This document shows positions 1-11,862 of a stretch of DNA of 64,000 nt, one piece after another; position 1 is the stretch's first letter, and every line of letters begins with the position of its first letter. The position numbers were made by a program, and so were the translations under genes. Under the pieces are notes generated by a model that was not told where the DNA came from, searched no databases, and saw nothing but the letters and a program-made list of their open reading frames with translations. The DNA is from Amaranthus tricolor. Taxonomy: Eukaryota; Streptophyta; Magnoliopsida; Caryophyllales; Amaranthaceae. The stretch is from assembly GCF_026212465.1 (NCBI RefSeq), contig NC_080051.1, forward strand, positions 19,524,446-19,588,445. The letters are read 5' to 3'.

Positions 1-258
1 TTTTCGATTACCAATGATATCCTTGTGTTATTGAGCGTCTTACCACCGTAATTTTTTCTAATTTTTCTGTCCAAAATCGTTCAAAACAATTAACTTTTTT
101 CTTTTTCTTTTATTTTTTAATGTTTTAAATTGAAAAATAAAAGAAAAAGAAAAAGAAAAAAAAATTAACGGTTTTAAAAGATTTTGGACTGAAAAAATTA
201 GAAAAAATTACCATTGTAAAAAGGCTCAATAATACGAGGATACTTTTGATATTCGAAA
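1..258. repeat. Palindromic MITE, left edge cut by window
   Basis: The two halves are near-complementary: a left arm containing GTTATTGAGCGTCTTAC and a right arm containing GGCTCAATAATACGAGGATA meet around an A/T-rich centre near 120-160. The same family, in better condition, is at about 60561-60912. The copy is cut by the window start, so its outer end and target duplication cannot be judged. It holds no gene. Confidence 0.6.
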
Positions 259-479
259 AAATATAAAATACAATTGATAAAGTGCACTTAAAGATATTAT
301 TGATAATTTTCATAAATATAATAATGGAATGGTCAATTCAAGTGCATGTGTAAGTAATTTGATGTTTAAGTTTTAAACTTGGATCATGTGGGAATTTATT
401 TTCTATACAAGTTAAGGTCTCATCCAATTGAAAACAGATCCTACTCAATTATAATTAAGATGTAGGAGATGGGGATATA

Positions 480-719
480 CTCCCTCCTATTCATAAATAA
501 AGGGATATTTAAATTTTGTACTAAAATTTAAAAAGAGTGGAAGACCACTTAAAAGTGGGTGGAAAATTCGTTTTTTTCATAAAGGGTATTGATAGTAACG
601 TGTTGTTGTATTGTTGTAGTAAAGGTAAACGGATAAAAAAAATGACAAAAATAGAAATGAGATATAATCAATGAATTGATCCAATAAAAAAATGTCCAAA
701 ATCAATAAATAAGAGGGAG
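480..719. mobile_element. Stowaway-like MITE
   Basis: It starts CTCCCTCCTATTC and ends AAGAGGGAG, with TA on both sides (478-479 and 720-721). Terminal CTCCCTC inverted repeats with a TA target duplication are the hallmark of Stowaway (Tc1/mariner-derived) elements. It is 240 bp and non-coding. Confidence 0.75.
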
Positions 720-909
720 TATTATATTGTATGTTAGCATATGACACCTTTTAAAATTTATAAAGCTCTCTTTTTTCAAAAATAAATAAATAAAATAATT
801 TTTGCTAATAAGAGAGATACTTTTAATTTGATGGGATTTATATGCAACACAAACTAATAAGAATACTTCCCCTCCTTTTCTTATCAGTTAAGATCCGATA
901 AGTAATATA

Positions 910-1168
910 CTCCCTTCAATTCAGCACTAACGTTTCATTTACTCTATATATTCTATTCAATGTATTTATTCAATCCTTAATATCTCTAATTGTGCATTAT
1001 TAAAAATTATGAAAAGTTGATATGAACAATTTTTGCATTGAGACGAATCAAACAAGATCCCACATGACTATGTTTTAACTTGTAGATTAATAATAAAATA
1101 CAAATTAAGAGTAAGAGATGAATAGTGTCCAAAAAGGAAATGGGACGTTAGTGCTGAATTGGAGGGAG
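910..1168. mobile_element. Stowaway-like MITE with about 31 bp terminal inverted repeats
   Basis: The left end CTCCCTTCAATTCAGCACTA and the reverse complement of the right end CTCCCTCCAATTCAGCACTA agree over about 31 bp with three mismatches. TA flanks both sides (908-909 and 1169-1170). It is 259 bp and non-coding. This is the cleanest Stowaway copy in the window. Confidence 0.85.
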
Positions 1169-2268
1169 TACAATATTACTGATTGATTAACAATGATTCA
1201 TGAATAATCCAAACTATAAAGATGCTTGCTAAGAATACACCACGATAATTTTTTACCTATACTATAAGTCATTTTGTATAAAAAAAAGTAAATGCAAAAT
1301 TAAATTATACATTAACCGAAAGTTTTTTAAAAATTAAAAAAAGGAATCGAATAAGTTTATTTTTTGATTTTAAAAAATTTAATATTTTTAATTTTTTAGT
1401 TTTTTTTTTTTTTTTTTGCTATTAACCTGTAAAAATTGATCACCGTTTGGGCAACAATATTCTTGGGTAAGTGACCCTAAAATAAGGATTATTCATGGTT
1501 AATCAAAAGTTGGGATTATTGTAGAAAAATTAATAAAAAATTGAATTATTCTAAGTAAATTTTCCTAATATTTATGGCTCTATATTCGGTTACTTGGTTA
1601 GATTAATTTTGGATTGGAATTTGGAACGTTGTTGGATATATTTCAACTATTTGACTTGGATTAAATCAAGTGTGGTTATATGTATGATGGTTTAAAATCA
1701 TATCGATTTAAGATCAATTTCGGTTCAAATCAAATTAAATTTGGGTTTATATTGGATTGGGTTAATTTAGGTTGGGTTTTATATTCAAAAAAATATATTT
1801 CATTTCAAAAGAAAAATATCTGATATGTGAAATTAATTAATTAAGATTTTTCATTCAAAATAAAATATCTAAAAATTTTTTAAACAAAATAAAAATTCTT
1901 TCTTTCGAGGGACCTCGGCGAAATTCTTACTCCAATTTTAAAATACAACTAAGATTTTCTCACTAAATAGTAGAGGTATTGGTAAATCAGAAAATAGACC
2001 TATAATTTGTCAATGTAACAGAAAGGAGCTCCTCAAAAAATACTTAATTATTTTTAGACGGAATTTGAATCCGATATTAATATGACAAATTTCATCTCAT
2101 CTTTAGACAGTTTAATATGAACTTGTCTAATTTTTAATTTCTTAAAATTTATGAAAAAAACTGTTTTTATCTAGTTAAATTGCTATGTAAGTTTAAATTT
2201 AGGCTATTTATGTGGTCCCGTCTCACGGTGAGACGATCTCATACAAGACTATTAGACCAATTTCATAG
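1169..2268. other. AT-rich intergenic DNA with a half-MITE
   Basis: No gene is seen. About 1460-1570 matches the right half of the MULE-type MITE found intact at 60031-60468 (shared GGATTATTCATGGTTAATCA and GGGATTATTGTAG). Near 2217-2255 is a short motif with GTCTCACGGTGAGACGATCT, an end typical of the short inverted-repeat elements seen elsewhere here. Confidence 0.5.
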
Positions 2269-2554
2269 TGTCACTACTACAAATTGTCACTTGTACCACT
2301 AATTATGCCACGGGAATTAAGAATTCGTGGCAAGTTTTGATCTTGCCACGGGAAAATTTGGTTTCAAGACAATATCATAATCATACCCAAAATTTTCACC
2401 AAGGGTAAATATATATCGTGGCAAAGATGCACTTGTGCCACAAATTATGCCACGGGTAAATATATACCGTAGCAAATAAACACTTGTGCCACAAATTATG
2501 CCACAGGTAAATTAATATCGTGGCAAACAAGCACTTGCGCCACATAATAAACAT

Positions 2555-2555
2555 G

Positions 2556-2614
<59 letters not shown>
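2555..2614. repeat. (AAT)n microsatellite
   Basis: An uninterrupted trinucleotide run of about 60 bp inside the CACTA element. Confidence 0.95.
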
Positions 2615-2616
<2 letters not shown>

Positions 2617-3320
2617 GAATACTTATACACTAATACGACTAAAAATAATATACTAATAAAACTAATTACATACTAATACTACACTAATAGTTTAATACAG
2701 CTAATAATATATTAATTTAATTAATACGACTAATAATGCACCAATACGAATAATAATACACTAATGATACACTAATACGACTAATAATAAATAAAAATGC
2801 ATCAACAAGACTAATAATATACTAACATAACTAATAATATACTAATAATACACTAATACGATTAATATTACACTACGACTAATTACAATTTGAAGAAATT
2901 TAAAAATTAGATTAGTATCTTAAACTATTATTGGTTTATAGTTATTATTGAGTTGTATAATTTTAATAACAATATGACTAATTATGTGTACTAATACTAC
3001 ATTAACCCGACTAATAATGCACTAATACAACTAATATTATACTAACGATACACTAATACGACTAATAATACACTAATACGAGTAATAATATACAAAGGCA
3101 ACAAATAATGTACTAATACGACCAATAATATAGTAATATACTAATAAGTGTCAGCTAAGTAATGTATATTAATATGAGTGTAATTATTCTAATATATGAC
3201 TAATTTCGTCGCATTTAAGAATATTAGTTGACCAAATTTATTTTTAGTAATTTTGCAACTAATTTTGTTCAACGAATTATAATTTTTTTTAACTTACTTT
3301 TAATAATTTTGTTCAACTAT

Positions 3321-3321
<1 letters not shown>

Positions 3322-3377
<56 letters not shown>
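3322..3377. repeat. (AAT)n microsatellite
   Basis: A trinucleotide run of about 55 bp inside the CACTA element, in its right half. Confidence 0.95.
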
Positions 3378-3378
<1 letters not shown>

Positions 3379-4102
3379 ACTAAATGCTAGGAGTGTTATG
3401 TTACAAGTATACTAACATTACTTAGATTATCACTGAATAACTGATGGCCTAGTGGTTGGAATATTGGTATACAAACCTGGAGGTCTTGGGTTTAATTCTT
3501 ACATAAGGCATTTGTGTGGAAAGAATGTTACTAATTGTTAACATTAAATCCATACTACTAGCTATAATTTATAATTTATAATGAGTCATTGTATGTGGCA
3601 AAAGAATATAATTAGCCATGAGATCTACCGTGGCAAAAAAAAAAGAGTTTATGCCTTTTCCGTGGCTGGACATCATAGCTATGGAAAATTCTTACTTGTG
3701 CCACACAACCAATTTTCCCGTGGCTGGACATTATAGCTGTGAAAAATTCTTACTTGTGTCACTAGATTGTTACTGTGGCACAAGTGATGATTTGTAGTAG
3801 TGTGTATTTTTAATACAAAGTTTAGAAAACTGCATTTCATGTAGATATCATGTCAAGTCGCCTATCATTGATGCTAGATCAGGTTACTTATAGGTTGGGT
3901 TGATATCGAATCGGGTCAATTGCGAGACATTGATTCAGATTATATTGAATATCTACAGTGTTAGAGTTGAGTTTAGATCAAAGAAATGTTTTTTTTTTCT
4001 TTTTTAATTTGAATCAAAGAGCTGTTGGATATAAGTCGAATTCGGTATATCTCATTTTTTTATCAATTAATGTCAAGCCAATGAGAAATACAATATTATG
4101 TA

Positions 4103-4341
4103 CTCCTTCTATCCCATATACTTTGAATTAAAGATAAAATTGTTGTTTTTTAAGTAAAAGGTAGATAATAGTAATAAATGAAAAGAGAGAATAATTTGAA
4201 TGAATAAAAATGAAATTGAGTTAAAATGTATGGATGAGATTAAAAAGAAGTAACGGGCCATAATCCAAAAATAGAGATAATACAAATTAAATGGAACGAA
4301 CCAAAATAAAAAATGCTGCAAATTAAATAGACCGGAAGAAG
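4103..4341. mobile_element. Stowaway-like MITE, diverged
   Basis: It starts CTCCTTCTATCCCATATA and ends GACCGGAAGAAG, with TA at 4101-4102 and 4342-4343. Length and ends fit Stowaway, but the inverted repeats have diverged. An open frame across it on the minus strand has no recognisable domain and is not called. Confidence 0.6.
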
Positions 4342-5050
4342 TAATCAGTTTTATATCGGACACAGGTCCTCATCATCATTCAAACTCATAAGTCATAACG
4401 ATTACATGTCACCACAAGTCGAATCAAGCTACGGATCGATTGTTGGGGAGTATATCAGTACTATGAATGAATTTTTTACAGCCCTAAATACTAATTGTAA
4501 CATATATTTATCTTTCAAAAACGTTCTTAATAGTAAGTTGCAACATTTTTAATGACAACTTTCTCTGTCTCATTGATTTCAATTGATAGCCTTTACTGTA
4601 TCTACACCAATATGTTTTTTTTAAATGGCAAATATTATGTTATATTTAATCATTTTAAGATTGTAATTGTACATTTGATCTGCCTAACATAAATGATTTT
4701 ACTGTGGAAGCGTCACATTTGAAAATTTATACTCAAAGGTTATAATTGAACATTTTAAGATTAAGTGAGCACTTTGACGTTAAAATTAATCACTTTAACA
4801 TTGTAAGTGAATACTTTAAGTATACAAGTGATCAATTTAAATATGTAATTGTATATTAAACTAACCTAATAGAGATAATTATACCGTAAAACTGTTTTAT
4901 TTGAAAATTTATCCATGATTTTTGGCATTGTTATTAAATGCGTTTTATATTAAATTTCTTATTAACACTTCTTGGTTATTTCATATTATGAAATAATTTT
5001 TTGTATTATTATACTCTCTCTACCTGTTAGAGTATATGTGTGATGAGGCG
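4342..5050. other. AT-rich intergenic DNA
   Basis: No gene is seen. About 4610-4900 has loosely repeated phrases of the type CACTTTAACATTGTAAGTGA, similar to the interior of the short inverted-repeat elements at 5.84 and 10.57 kb, so it is probably an old copy of that kind. Confidence 0.4.
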
Positions 5051-5342
5051 TATTAGAGTATATAATATATCTCAGGGTCTCAACTATCAGTTTAAGTTTC
5101 TGGTTGAGTTGGTTCCTTGACATGATATTAGAAGCCACTCTGACAAAAGGTCACGGGTTTGAATCTCAACTACATCCCATTTAAAGTGAAATATTTTAAC
5201 GCCAGGTTTGAGGAGAGTCTGTGTTGAATCTATACCTTTTCGCCCAAAGGGCTCTCTTGTAAAGGGGTGTGTTAGAGTATAAAACATAGTTTGAAGCCTC
5301 AACCAACAACTTATATTTTTTGGTTGAATTAGTTTCTGGATC
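5051..5342 (+). mobile_element. Degraded TRIM-like miniature LTR retrotransposon
   Basis: Two similar blocks of about 72 bp, at 5051-5122 and 5270-5341, start TRTTAGAGTATA and share GGTTGARTT near their ends; they read as short LTRs. Directly after the first is ATGATATTAGAAGCCACTC, a decayed version of the initiator tRNA-Met primer site TGGTATCAGAGCC. Directly before the second is AAAGGGGTG, a plausible polypurine tract. The interior is only about 150 bp and non-coding, which fits a terminal-repeat retrotransposon in miniature. No clean target duplication was found, so boundaries are approximate. Confidence 0.6.
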
Positions 5343-5844
5343 TATTTGTTATACTTTCCATTTTGTTTGTTTCTATTCGATATATTCAAGCTCGACCCAT
5401 ATGGGCACCATTTATGCTCACCCCACCTCTAAAATTTTATTAAAATCAGATAAAGTCGCTTTTTCATAACTTAGGTATCTAACATTTGAATTAGATATCA
5501 GTATATTAAACTATATATTTTGTCAAATCAAATTACATACACATTTTTTTACATATTAATATGATTTTTCTTTTAAATTGCAACTAAAATCAAATAGAGA
5601 AAAATATTAGTAGATCTTTAAATGTTATTATTGCAAATTTGTTGAAATAATATTAATAATGTCCAAATTTAATCTTATATAATAAGGGACTAATTACCAT
5701 AGTATCATCAATCTCAATCATAAAATATTTAATTATTTAAACGTTGTCTTAACAAAAATGGACACATTCATATGCGAGATAGTAATCTTCGATATAATTT
5801 TCTTGCTGTAAAAGTTGAGAAATATTCCTCTATTTTTTTCATAC

Positions 5845-6095
5845 TCAAATGAGATGATCTCACGGTGATAATTTTTATGGTGCTAATGTAGTGTACACTT
5901 ATAGTCTTAAAGTGATTAATTAAAATCTTAAAGCGATTACTTACAATTATAAAGTAACCATGGTTCATGGTCTTAAATTGTTCACTTATAGCCTTAAAAT
6001 AGTCACTTACAACCTTAAATTTTTAATATATTCAATTAAAAAAATTAGCTAATTATATAAATTCGTCTTATAATAAAAAATCTCATACAAAGACT
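5845..6095. repeat. Short inverted-repeat element with internal CTTAAA motifs
   Basis: It begins near GAGATGATCTCACGG and ends near AATCTCATACAAAGACTGG. Between are repeated phrases such as TCTTAAAGTGATTA, CTTAAAGCGATTACTT and CCTTAAAATAGTCACTT. Ends and interior resemble the elements at 10.57, 32.13 and 58.46 kb. No clear target duplication was identified. Confidence 0.45.
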
Positions 6096-6360
6096 GGCTA
6101 TGGTTGATTTGGACGTCTTCACTACCCTTTGAAAAAGAACAAAATGGGACAACTCTCATAAAAATAATCTAGTGCACTTGGATCTTATAATGACTCATGA
6201 CAGCTAGCCCAGTGACGGTTGTCAATTCATGGGCTTGGGCTTCATGTTATATGTACTTGCAACGTGAATTTTAAGCACTTATTTACCATCAGATTTTACG
6301 AAAATTTAAAGAAAACAAGTTTATTTGGGAAAAAAAAAAAACTCAAAATATGCTTCGGTA

Positions 6361-6616
6361 TCCTCCGTTCTAAAATACTTGCATCAAACATATTTTTACA
6401 CTATTAAATACGTTTGTCGGATCATTTATATCTAAAGTTATAAATAACTAAAAATTATAAAAATTTGATAATATGAAAATATGCGACAAGACTAATAAAA
6501 CAAGATCCCACATGACTATATTTTCTTTTCGTATAATAGCCGAAATATGTGAATTACCATAAAATGATGAATATTGCAAAAGTTAATTTGGTGCAAATAA
6601 TATGAAACGAAGGAAG
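6361..6616. mobile_element. Stowaway-like MITE
   Basis: The left end TCCTCCGTTCTAAAATACTT and the right end GAAACGAAGGAAG are imperfect inverted repeats with TA on both sides (6359-6360, 6617-6618). It is about 256 bp and non-coding. Confidence 0.6.
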
Positions 6617-6619
6617 TAT

Positions 6620-7248
6620 TTCACAAAATAACACCTTTTAGTCCAATACTAAGGCTTGGTTGTGTTCGTTGTTACTAACAGGCAACAACGAAAAGATTAC
6701 TTAAACTGAGTCAAAAAAACGTTAGTCAAGTAATTGGCCGCTCTTACTAACAGGGGGCAATTAGGTGACTTTTGTTGACTTTTTTTGTTGTCATTGATTT
6801 TAGGTGTTACTAACAGTGGACAATTCTTTGGCCGAGTTTTGTTAACTGAGATTAAGTAAGGCCCCGTAATTTATAACAGCGAATACAATCAAATCTTAAC
6901 ATTAAACTAGAAGGCGCTTATTTTGATTTTGGAAATTTTTTCCCAAATAATGTTTGTTTCCGTCAAATTTTCAGATTTTACAATATTGAAAAGATCCTAA
7001 TATTTCAAATTTTCAATAGAGGCCCACAACAAGTCCATTTTGGAAGGCCCACTGACAGCTCCTTCCATTTTTGTCAATATCAACCCATTAGGACACAGCA
7101 AGCCCATAAAATAACCAATCAATAGAAGATAAGCTGCCACGTAAGGACCCCAAATTTTAAACTACACGTCTTATCATAGAAGTAGTTGATTCTATAATTT
7201 TAAGGGCACCTTTCCTTAGTGAAGAAAGGCAAAGACATTCATATTGAG
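6620..7248. other. Upstream region and leader of the CCT gene
   Basis: No coding region is seen. About 6650-6860 carries loosely repeated GTTACTAACAG phrases that may be another small transposon. The stretch before 7249 should hold the promoter and 5' untranslated leader of the CCT-motif gene, but no convincing TATA box could be assigned. The reading frame has an in-frame TAA at 7201. Confidence 0.4.
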
Positions 7249-9126
7249 ATGAAGCAGAATTCTATGTTAAAGAGTTCCATAAAAGAAGAGACACAATTAG
7301 CACCACAAAATTATTATCAAGGAATTGAGAGTTTAGAAGAGATTAAAGGTTTTTTGGGTCTCAATAATTATGAAGAAAAAGATGAAAATGCATATAAATT
7401 TTGCAAATTTGACAAAGAAGAAAATATTTTGGTGAATAATAATTTTGTGGAGCATGAATTTTTTGGGTGGGATTTTATGAATTCATCAAATTGGGAAACT
7501 CGAGAATTTTTCCCAATTAATCACGAAAATAGGGATGATTCTGCATCGCACGAGCTAAAATCTAATGTTACTGATAATCTTGTGAAAAATGAAGAATTCG
7601 AGAATGATATTGGGTTTGAAAATGAAAATGTGTTGGAGGAGACAAAAACATGTTTGAATCTAAACTTGAATTATGAAGAAGTGCTTGAAGCTTGGTCCAA
7701 CAGAGGTTCTCTTTGGGCTCACAATCATCATTCTTATTCCATGTCAAATAATCATTATGTTAGTATAATTCTTATCTCTTTGAAATGCTTCTCCTTAAAC
7801 CTTTTTTTTTATTTATTTTTACTTTTTTTATAAAGTTTCAGCTCATTAATTTGTCATTATTTTCCATGTCAACTAATTAATTGTTACTTTTATTATTAAT
7901 TGATGGATTATTTCAATCAGTATAAGTTGATGTTGAATTATATGTTAAAGATTATATTACGCTCCCTCATATAAGAGTTTTTTAGGATAAATGTGTAGAT
8001 AAAGTGCAATAGTTTCTCGTACTTGAGCAAAATATTGAATTTAAATGAGGACTGGGTGTCTGGGTGAGATTAGAACTCATTTTTTCTGTGTCAATTGATT
8101 GCCACATTTACTACTCGTTCATGGATTATCTCAATCAAAAGTATATATTGATAGTCGAATTATATACTATGCAACGCTTTCTCACACAAGAGTTTTTTAA
8201 GCTAGAAGTGTGGATTACTTGAGTAAAATGTTGAATCGAAATGAGGGGTGAGTGTCTGACAGAGATTAAAACTCACAACCTTTTATAATATTAAAAAGTT
8301 CATTTATTTGATATGTATTTCACACCTTATCCAATTATATAGATAAAAAATGAAACGTGATAGAGAAAACAAATTAATAGATATATGATATTAATTTGAA
8401 TAATTATACAGATGGGAGAAGTGCCAAGTTTAGAAGATGAAAGAACGAGAAGAGAAAGTAGTGTGTTACGTTACAAGGAAAAACGTCAAAGCAGACTGTT
8501 TTCAAAGAAGATAAGATATGAAGTTCGTAAACTTAATGCAGATAAACGTCCTCGTCTTAAGGTATTAAGAACTGCTTTTATTTAATCTGACAAAAGATTT
8601 TTCATAAATTATTATATGAGATGGTTTTATTATAAGTTAAATAATTCATAATTATAAATTTATTAGCATATGAACTTTTTATTTTGAGGTCGTTTTTATT
8701 AAAAAAAAAGACTCTTAAAAGAGTAATTTAACTATTTTTTTCATTTGCATTACAATTGAAATATAATTTTCATATAAAATTATTTTTAATTGAAAAATTT
8801 TTATTTTAAAAATCAAGAATTTAAGCAAACATTATATTTTAATTTTAATTTTAATTTCTTAGATATTATTTACTTCATTTTAAAAAAATCTATTATTATC
8901 AATAAAGTTATATAATTTATAAATAAAACATAATCTCTCATTCAATTTGTTTTTCTCATTAAAATATAGTAAAGTTAAATTTAAAATGATAATAATAATA
9001 ATGTGGGATTTTTATACAATAATCAAAGTATATGTTTTGAATATTATTCGAAGAAAATAATATTGTAATTTGTATTTAATTGCTTTGCAGGGTCGGTTTG
9101 TAAAGAGGTCTTCCGAAAAAGTCTAA
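7249..9126 (+). CDS. CCT-motif transcriptional regulator (no B-box), three exons
   Basis: The model is join(7249..7758, 8412..8561, 9091..9126), 231 residues. The start is the first in-frame ATG after the TAA at 7201. Both introns (653 and 529 bp) are GT-AG, phase 0. Exon 1 encodes an acidic, Asn/Glu-rich region ending in a conserved block with [19 protein letters not shown], typical of the CCT-motif family near the CCT domain. Exon 2 starts [15 protein letters not shown] and, with the 11-codon exon 3 ([11 protein letters not shown]), forms the CCT domain at about residues 184-228 ([30 protein letters not shown], then KGRFVKR). CCT domains give nuclear localisation and bind DNA or NF-Y partners; relatives act in flowering, sugar response or chloroplast gene expression. 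No B-box zinc fingers or receiver domain precede it, so it is a CMF-type (CCT-only) protein rather than CONSTANS or a PRR. The exact orthologue is uncertain. Confidence 0.88.
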
Positions 9127-9660
9127 AGGAGGAAAAATATCTTGGGCAAAGAAGATATTTTTATATTGAACCTTTTTGCTGACACATATTTGCTTTTGTA
9201 CAATTCTCACTTTCTGGAAATATCATCACTTTTTTGCGTTAGATATTTTATGGCTTTGGACTGTGGGCCACCCTTAAGCATACACTGTTGACCTCCATTT
9301 GCCTAAGCTACATGCATACGTCATTTTCTTACCAAATTGGTTCCTTATTCATATTGGAGAATTTTGAATTTGGCATATTTTTTTTAAGTTGAATTTTAAT
9401 AGTGCAAGTGTGCAACATTGTTTTATTTAACTATATGATGGACAAATAAAATTATGAGATGTTTGGAAAATAGATGTTTAATCAAATAAAAGTGTTAGTT
9501 TTTTTTATGTTGGTTTAAGCTAGCTTGTTTAATTCTCACAATTTAATTTAACATGTATACACAATTATTTAGATCTTACAAAATTCATTCTTTTATGAAA
9601 TAAGTCATTATGTCATAGCAATTTCAAATAATTAGGGATAAAAAAGACATAACTAAAAAA
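9127..9660. other. 3' flank of the CCT gene
   Basis: This presumably holds the 3' untranslated region. It is AT-rich and no further gene or clear repeat was recognised. Confidence 0.4.
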
Positions 9661-9664
9661 GTCA

Positions 9665-10120
9665 CTAAATCCTGTTTGAATAGAGCATTAGAATGGAAAA
9701 GAAAGGGAGGGAAGGAAAAGGAAAAGAAAAGAAAAGAAAAAAAAGAAAGGAAAATGAAAGGAGATAGATTATTTGTTTGTTTAGGAGGAAAATGGAAGGA
9801 AGACAAAGGAAATGAAAAAGATGAAATTTTTGTATTTTAAAAAACATGAAAGGAAAATGACCTAGTTTTATCAAGATTAGAAAGTAAAATGGTAAGACTA
9901 AAAATCATTTTTGTTATTTTTTATCATCAGTATACTCTTTTTCTTATAAATCCTTCCAAAATCAAACAGATTTAACTATTAACAAAAATAAAAATATTAA
10001 ACTCCTCCAAATCCCCTGAAATCCGTTCCTCCCTTATTCACCCCCTCAAAATTGCTATCCAAAAAAGAAAAAATTCATCCCTCCAAACCCTCCACTTTCC
10101 TTGCCTTCTAAATCCCTCAA
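9665..10120. repeat. Dispersed non-coding repeat, copy 1 (A/G-rich then C/T-rich)
   Basis: A purine-rich left part (GAGCATTAGAATGG, AGGAGATAGATTATTTGTTT) and pyrimidine-rich right part (CTCCTCCAAATCCC, CCCTCCAAACCCTCC) resemble a long imperfect inverted repeat. The same sequence recurs at 22445-22810, sharing TTTTATCAAGATTAGAAAG and ATTATTTGTTTGTTT. It is probably a MITE. The boundaries are not fixed because no target duplication was seen. Open frames across it are low-complexity artefacts. Confidence 0.6.
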
Positions 10121-10564
10121 TCTAGATACAATGTAAATGAAGAAAGGTAAAAGCTAACAAAAAGTCCTAGCTCAAAGGCGTTCGTTAACATGAATAATAA
10201 TTTATTTAAAATAGTAAATAAGAAACAAAATAAAAGATAGATATAATGTAATATATATTAACGTGTGATTTGGTGATAAATTCTAAATTTTATGCTATAT
10301 TAGATAAAACAATTACTGTTTATAAAATTAAAAGTTTAAAATAGATTCTAGTTTACTATATAAGTTTTAATTTATCCTTACTAACGAACGCCTCAAGGGC
10401 ATCCATTAGCAAGATCCATGAAGAAATAAATTACAATTCATGGATGGTATTGATAGAGAATTTAATAACAAAATGATGCTCAATAAATGGGACAAAAGAA
10501 TGATGCAAATCGAGAGAGATGAAGGGAATATTTCCATTAAGGTAATGATATAACACAAATTTTT

Positions 10565-10965
10565 GTCAAAGACGGTTTCTTTAAGAAACCATCTCTAATT
10601 GGGTTGGCCCAAAAAGAAAAAATATAGAGTAAGCTTTTCGGTATACATTAAGAATATTGTAAGTACACATTTAAACTATTGTAAGTACTTAAGTACTTAC
10701 TTGGTGGGCATTAAGTATACTGTAAGTAGGCATTAAAGATATTGTAAATAGGCATTAAGGATATGGTAAGTAGGCTCGTAGGCTAAGTTTTTCGGTAGGC
10801 ATTAAGAATATTATAAGTAGGCTATTTAAGTACTTTTTCATTGCACATTAAGTATATTCTAAGTAAGCATTAAGGATATAGTAAGTGAACATTAAAGTTT
10901 GATGGGTTGGGTCTGAGGGATGTCTCACAAAGAGACGATCTCTCAAAAAACCGACTGATGATATA
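10565..10965. repeat. Inverted-repeat element with internal CATTAAG...GTAAGTAGG minisatellite
   Basis: It starts GACGGTTTCTTTAAGAAACC and ends AAGAGACGATCTCTCAAAAA, which are imperfect inverted ends. The interior is a degenerate tandem series of GGCATTAAGGATATGGTAAG-like units. A second copy is at 58455-58865 with the same order of units, for example TTAAGTACTT and GGTGGGYATTAAGTATA. It is non-coding. Confidence 0.65.
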
Positions 10966-11732
10966 ATATTGTCAGATGATATCATCCTATAATGTCAATA
11001 AATTACTACTTTATAATACTCACATATGCTATGAGTTTTGCAACAAGTACATTTTGTGCAAATTAAGAAAGGGCATTATTATTTATTGTCAGACCTATAT
11101 TAATAAAATGACAAAAATGCCCCTAAACTAAAAACTTGTTTAACAAACTTCAATCTCACTTAATAACACTTTTATCAGTTTAAAAACATTAAATTAAAAG
11201 TTAAATTTTGGTGCAGCTAAAGCGTTGGAAATGTAATCTCGAACATCTTTATCGCCACCTTATATATATATATTGAATTTCCAGTAGTGGCCCTGCATAA
11301 TATACGAACTCAAACCCGGTAATATCTCTCTAAAATCTCTCTAAAAATGCTCTCTGAGTTTAAACAAGCTAAAAGTTGGAATCGATTTACAATGACTAAC
11401 AAAAGCGACTTTGAATCCGATTTGGTACGTACTTTAATCGATTCGAATGGTTGTTTTTTAAAAATAAAAAAAAATTAGAGTCGCAAAAAACGTGCAACTG
11501 ATTTTTTTTATTTTTTTTCTCTTTTTTATATTAATATTTTTTTATTTTCTTATTATTTAATATACATTGTAGTAAATTATTTTATTTTATATATTATATT
11601 ATTATTATTTAAATAATTTTTTTATTTATTTTGTAATTTATATTATTGTTATTTAAATTATTTTATAATTTATATTATTATTATTTAAATTATTTAAATT
11701 ATTTTATTATAATTTAATCAATTTATAATTTA

Positions 11733-11756
11733 TATTATTATTATTATTATTATTAC

Positions 11757-11792
<36 letters not shown>

Positions 11793-11793
11793 G

Positions 11794-11862
<69 letters not shown>
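11733..11862. repeat. (TTA)n microsatellite
   Basis: About 130 bp of TTA repeats with two interruptions (ACT and ATG), inside intron 1 of the decayed MULE transposase gene. Confidence 0.95.

Larger units (their letters stand above)
2272..3802. mobile_element. Non-autonomous CACTA (En/Spm-type) element
   Basis: The left end CACTACTACAAATTGTCACT and the reverse complement of the right end CACTACTACAAATCATCACT are almost identical terminal inverted repeats. A 3 bp target duplication TGT lies at 2269-2271 and 3803-3805, as expected for CACTA elements. Both subterminal regions carry repeated copies of TTGTGCCAC and TGCCACGG in both orientations, matching the known subterminal repeats where CACTA transposases bind. 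The 1531 bp body is non-coding, with two AAT-type microsatellites and many CTAATAATAYACTAATACGA-like motifs. No transposase is present, so it would depend on one acting in trans. Confidence 0.85.

Noticed and set aside
7219..7248. Earlier GTG start for the CCT protein
   Set aside because: Plants rarely start at GTG; the first in-frame ATG is at 7249 and there is a stop at 7201.
7759..7833. Exon 1 of the CCT gene read through to its first stop
   Set aside because: The Phe/Leu-rich extension is intron sequence; splicing at 7758 joins it to a complete CCT domain.
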